Below, in pieces: positions 7,309 to 8,350 of a stretch of DNA of 8,350 nt. A program made the translations under genes and the position numbers. Origin of the DNA: Gemmatimonadota bacterium (GTDB lineage: Bacteria > Gemmatimonadota > Gemmatimonadetes > Gemmatimonadales > Gemmatimonadaceae); NCBI GenBank assembly GCA_003222065.1, contig QHUV01000310.1:1-8350 (forward strand), given 5' to 3'. The stretch's first letter is position 1. Each line of letters begins with the position of its first letter. Under the pieces are notes generated by a model that was given only the letters and a program-made list of their open reading frames with translations, was not told where the DNA came from and ran no database searches.

Positions 7309-7974
7309 TTACAACTGCGTCTCGCCGGAAGAGGGCTTGGGGGCGCTCGCCGTCTCCTCTTGCGTCAGCTTTTCTATCTCCGCGGCCGCCCGCTTGAGGA
7401 TCTCGCTGATCTTGGCAAGGCGATCCTTGTCGTTCGGAGAGCGCGAAGCCACGTAAAAAGTTGCGCGTCCAAGGCTGGCCATCGAGCGCTTGAGATCCGA
7501 CATGGGTGCGTCGAAGAAGCCTTCCACAAACTTCGCGATGCGCTCGAAGATGTCGTCGACCGTGGCGCTATGCTCCTCGAGGTGCTTTCGACCTTCGTCA
7601 GTGATCTCGTAGATCTTCCGCCCCCCTTCCTCGGGCATCGCCCGCGCGTATCCAAGATCCTCGAGCATTGTCAGGGTAGGGTAGACCGTACCCGGACTCG
7701 GCGCATAGGCTCCGCCGAAGCGATCCTCGAGCTCCTTGATGATCTCGTAGCCGTGTCGTGGCTTCTCGGCCAGCAAACGAAGGATGACATACTTGAGATC
7801 CCCCTGCTCGAAGACACGACCTGCCCTTGCCTTCCAACCGCGACCACGGGCCCCGCGAGCACCCCAAAAATCACCCATAAACCCCTCGAACCCCCACCGA
7901 CCGCGCTGACTGCCAGGTCCGCCGTGGCCGCAGTCTCTGCCGAATTCGCCCAAGTCGAAGAACGCGCCTAACAT
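7309..7974 (-). CDS. PadR-family winged-helix transcriptional regulator
   Basis: This encodes 221 residues. Residues 1-54 are a Gly/Arg/Phe-rich, low-complexity extension. Residues 55-133 form the PadR winged helix: VFEQGDLKYVILRLLAEKP, HGYEIIKELEDRFGG, then PSPGTVYPTLTMLEDLGY (residues 92-109, recognition helix) and the wing GGRKIYEITDEGRKHLE. Residues about 134-205 are charged helices suited to dimerisation. The ATG at 7974 is supported by GGAGGAG at 7984-7990, nine bases upstream; codon 2 is TTA, rare in such DNA. PadR proteins are usually repressors that regulate themselves and a neighbour. The repeated GATATATC sites begin directly beside the Shine-Dalgarno, and csbD diverges on the other side. 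The effector is unknown. The transcript ends at the hairpin at 7216-7248. Confidence 0.93.
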   Translation of the reverse strand: MLGAFFDLGEFGRDCGHGGPGSQRGRWGFEGFMGDFWGARGARGRGWKARAGRVFEQGDLKYVILRLLAEKPRHGYEIIKELEDRFGGAYAPSPGTVYPTLTMLEDLGYARAMPEEGGRKIYEITDEGRKHLEEHSATVDDIFERIAKFVEGFFDAPMSDLKRSMASLGRATFYVASRSPNDKDRLAKISEILKRAAAEIEKLTQEETASAPKPSSGETQL

Positions 7975-7983
7975 TTTGGTTTT

Positions 7984-7990
7984 CTCCTCC
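7984..7990 (-). promoter_or_regulatory. Strong padR ribosome-binding site
   Basis: GGAGGAG on the minus strand, nine bases before the ATG at 7974, fixes the padR start. It abuts the first operator-like repeat at 7992, so a protein bound there would block transcription within the padR leader. Confidence 0.8.
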
Positions 7991-7991
7991 C

Positions 7992-8047
7992 GATATACCA
8001 GTGATATATCTTAGACACGCGACGTACGATATATCTCCTGATATATC
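7992..8047. promoter_or_regulatory. Four GATATATC-type sites, probable PadR operators
   Basis: The 8-bp palindrome GATATATC occurs three times exactly (8003-8010, 8028-8035, 8040-8047) and once with one mismatch (7992-7999, GATATACC). Starts are 11, 25 and 12 bases apart, giving two pairs whose members are about one helical turn apart. The right pair with its flanks is a perfect inverted repeat (CGATATATC, four bases, GATATATCG). The region lies just upstream of padR and between it and csbD. PadR regulators bind AT-rich dyads next to their own genes, so autoregulation and possible control of csbD are inferred. A poor promoter match (TTGCGC, 16 bases, TATATC) on the minus strand overlaps the right pair. 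Confidence 0.7.
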
Positions 8048-8083
8048 GGGCGCAAGTCCTCGGCATGACAAGCACATGTTTAT

Positions 8084-8100
8084 CAAGGGCATATGCCTTG
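8084..8100. promoter_or_regulatory. Near-palindrome CAAGGGCATATGCCTTG
   Basis: A perfect 10-bp palindrome GGCATATGCC (8088-8097) is extended to 17 bases by CAAG/CTTG arms with a one-base bulge. It differs from the GATATATC sites, so it may bind another regulator, or it may be part of the csbD promoter: ATGACA at 8065-8070 is a 5/6 match to a -35 box, but the -10 at the expected spacing is poor. Function unknown. Confidence 0.4.
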
Positions 8101-8103
8101 CCG

Positions 8104-8168
8104 TCCTCCGTCTAGCCAGCGGCGATAGGTCGCCTCTGGTGAGGCGCCAGCGGCTAGAACCGGGAGGG
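8104..8168 (+). promoter_or_regulatory. Structured csbD leader that can sequester its Shine-Dalgarno
   Basis: Three nested helices can form on the plus strand. Helix 1 is TCCTCC (8104-8109) with GGAGGG (8163-8168). Helix 2 is TCTAGCC (8111-8117) with GGCTAGA (8152-8158). Helix 3 is CGCCTC (8131-8136) with GAGGCG (8141-8146), closed by a TGGT loop. GGAGG at 8163-8167, six bases before the csbD ATG, is the ribosome-binding site and lies in helix 1. A 9-base direct repeat GCCAGCGGC (8115-8123 and 8146-8154) flanks helix 3 and allows other foldings. This resembles thermosensor-like or trans-regulated leaders; the folding is by eye and unmatched to a known RNA family. Confidence 0.55.
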
Positions 8169-8173
8169 TCATC

Positions 8174-8350
8174 ATGTCGGACGATCTCACGAGAGATGGA
8201 TTGAAAAATCAGGGCAAAGGCGTGACCGACGAGGTCAAGGGTCGCGTACGCAATGCGGTTGGCGGCATCACGGGCGACTCGAGCGAGCAGCTCAAGGGCA
8301 AGGCCGAGGAGCTCAAGGGCAAGACGCAGCGCAAGATTGGGGAGAAGCAG
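8174..8350 (+). CDS. CsbD-family small stress protein, 3' partial
   Basis: The ATG at 8174 follows GGAGG at 8163-8167, and the frame stays open for 59 codons to the window edge. The protein is short, hydrophilic and charged: MSDDLTRDGLKNQGKG, then VTDEVKGRVRNAVGGITGD, then two copies of a LKGKAEELKGK-like unit, ending KIGEKQ. This pattern of K-G-K and E-V-K-G repeats with GxxTGD is characteristic of CsbD-like proteins, which usually have about 60-70 residues, so only a few residues are probably missing. Family members are induced by general stress (CsbD of Bacillus subtilis belongs to the SigB regulon), but their biochemical role is unknown. The DNA shows an internal direct repeat (AGCTCAAGGGCAAG twice). 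The gene is divergent from padR and shares its control region. Confidence 0.88.
   Translation, partial: MSDDLTRDGLKNQGKGVTDEVKGRVRNAVGGITGDSSEQLKGKAEELKGKTQRKIGEKQ

Noticed and set aside
7207..7971. 254-codon plus-strand frame opposite padR
   Set aside because: It is antisense to padR and crosses the padR terminator; no domain is recognisable.

Overview
This is a GC-rich bacterial chromosomal window (roughly 60-65% GC by eye). It has one edge-truncated gene at each end and no mobile element, tRNA or rRNA. A signal-peptide-bearing Oar-type TonB-dependent receptor with a carboxypeptidase-regulatory-like domain, a NamZ-type muramidase, a lipoprotein of the uncovering-enzyme family and a PadR/CsbD pair suggest a diderm environmental bacterium. 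Gemmatimonadota, or a related soil phylum, is my best guess from gene style alone; there is no marker gene to prove it.

Layout. (1) 2-1135 (+): 3' part of a NamZ/DUF1343 exo-beta-N-acetylmuramidase. (2) 1136-1250: a convergent intergenic gap filled by ten perfect copies of the heptamer TAGGTGT, enclosed by a 20-bp inverted repeat. (3) 1256-3838 (-): an 860-residue TonB-dependent receptor. (4) 3839-3980: a divergent intergenic region. (5) 3981-5234 (+): a lipoprotein with a phosphodiester glycosidase (NAGPA/DUF2233) domain. Its homology stops abruptly near base 5000, and the frame then runs antisense into the next gene, so it looks 3'-truncated. (6) 5017-7134 (-): a complete Kup potassium transporter. 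(7) 7216-7248: an intrinsic terminator on the minus strand that separates kup from the upstream padR. (8) 7309-7974 (-): a PadR-family regulator. (9) 7975-8173: a regulatory region with four GATATATC-type sites, a near-palindrome and a long leader hairpin. (10) 8174-8350 (+): the start of a CsbD-family stress protein, cut by the window end.

How the parts relate. Most neighbours are convergent or divergent single genes, so this is not one operon. NamZ is a peptidoglycan-recycling enzyme, the TonB receptor a transporter, and Kup a constitutive-type K+ uptake system. The most system-like piece is the right end: padR and csbD are divergent and share a 199-bp control region with paired operator-like sites. 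The csbD leader can fold so that its Shine-Dalgarno sequence is paired. This suggests combined transcriptional and translational control of a small stress protein.

The most unusual observations are the heptamer array inside a hairpin, the beheaded glycosidase overlapping kup, the SD-sequestering csbD leader, and a recurring octamer CGCCTAAC (five copies, both strands) that may be a genome-wide signal word.
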